From an uncultured Oscillospiraceae bacterium (lineage in GTDB: Bacteria > Bacillota > Clostridia > Oscillospirales > Oscillospiraceae): a DNA stretch of 21,981 nt. A model generated the notes under the pieces. That model was not told where the DNA came from. It ran no database searches and saw nothing but the letters and a program-made list of their open reading frames with translations. Position 1 is the first letter of the stretch, and each line of letters starts with the position of its first letter. Shown here one piece after another: positions 21,931-21,981 of the stretch. The stretch spans positions 5,169 to 27,149 of the forward strand of contig CAJTLK010000018.1 in assembly GCA_910577415.1 (NCBI GenBank), read 5' to 3'. Both the position numbers and the translations under genes were made by a program.

Positions 21931-21981
21931 CACAGGAGAACCGTCCCCGTGTGTCGCCGTGTGTCGCGATTGACGGGCTGG
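21889..21981 (+). repeat. 15-bp duplication of the transposase 3' end and a 10-bp tandem repeat
   Basis: CGATTGACGGGCTGG occurs at 21889-21903 inside the gene and again at 21967-21981 at the window edge, 78 bp (26 codons) apart. Between them lie the right inverted repeat and two tandem copies of CGTGTGTCGC (21948-21957, 21958-21967). The second copy is in the same frame as the gene beyond its TAG stop, reading VSRLTGW. The window ends before the copy can be seen to end. Confidence 0.7.

Larger units (their letters stand above)
21101..21948 (+). mobile_element. Compact REP-associated (RAYT-type) transposase element
   Basis: About 848 bp bounded by an imperfect inverted repeat. The left copy is 21101-21118 and the right copy is 21931-21948 (reverse complement GGGGACGGTTCTCCTGTG), identical at 15 of 18 positions. 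The promoter -35 starts on the base after the left repeat and the right repeat begins on the base after the stop codon, so nothing is wasted between ends and gene. The interior is visibly richer in A/T than the rest of the window, suggesting transfer. Whether the boundary includes all tandem copies cannot be settled from one copy. Confidence 0.65.

Overview
This is a GC-rich (roughly 60% by eye) bacterial chromosome segment with dense genes, strong AGGAGG-type ribosome binding sites and near-consensus sigma-A promoters with 17-bp spacers. The gene content (glycolytic cluster with cofactor-independent mutase, YheO-type regulator beside a PepV-type dipeptidase, MalY/PatB lyase, several small lipoproteins, paired short CHR transporters) fits a Gram-positive gut Clostridium relative, most likely Oscillospiraceae (Flavonifractor/Intestinimonas-like). 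The placement is inference from gene content and composition, not from a marker tree.

Layout. 2-55: tail of an unknown plus-strand gene, closed by a strong terminator. 154-3029 (minus): a two-gene nitrogen unit, urea-channel homologue then adenine deaminase, with its own promoter. 3401-9089 (minus): trmL-pgk-tpiA-gpmI-eno, lower glycolysis from 1,3-bisphosphoglycerate to phosphoenolpyruvate plus triosephosphate isomerase. It is led by a tRNA methyltransferase, lacks gapA, is interrupted by a long palindrome between tpiA and gpmI, and has a terminator-like hairpin between gpmI and eno. 9359-11410 (plus): proB-proA for proline synthesis, divergent from trmL, followed by a non-coding block of nested inverted repeats and a terminator. 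11653-14770 (minus): nadE followed by two short chromate-transporter-family genes, each joined by a 4-nt ATGA overlap. 15159-17944 (plus): YheO-type regulator, M20 dipeptidase and a lipoprotein, ending in a strong terminator. 18035-18637 (minus): an SSB-related OB-fold protein. 18826-20999 (plus): MalY/PatB-type C-S lyase and a proline-rich lipoprotein. 21037-21981: a compact REP-associated (Y1/HUH) transposase element with tandem repeats at its left end, lower in GC than its surroundings.

Most of the window is core metabolism. The places that known genes do not explain are the structured block after proA (11423-11585), the orphan GNRA-capped hairpin upstream of nadE (14905-14944), the palindromes sharing GTAGGGGCG, and the transposase element, whose ends, promoter and in-frame 3' duplication are unusual. 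I saw no rRNA, tRNA, CRISPR array or defence system, and no convincing wholly new multi-gene system.
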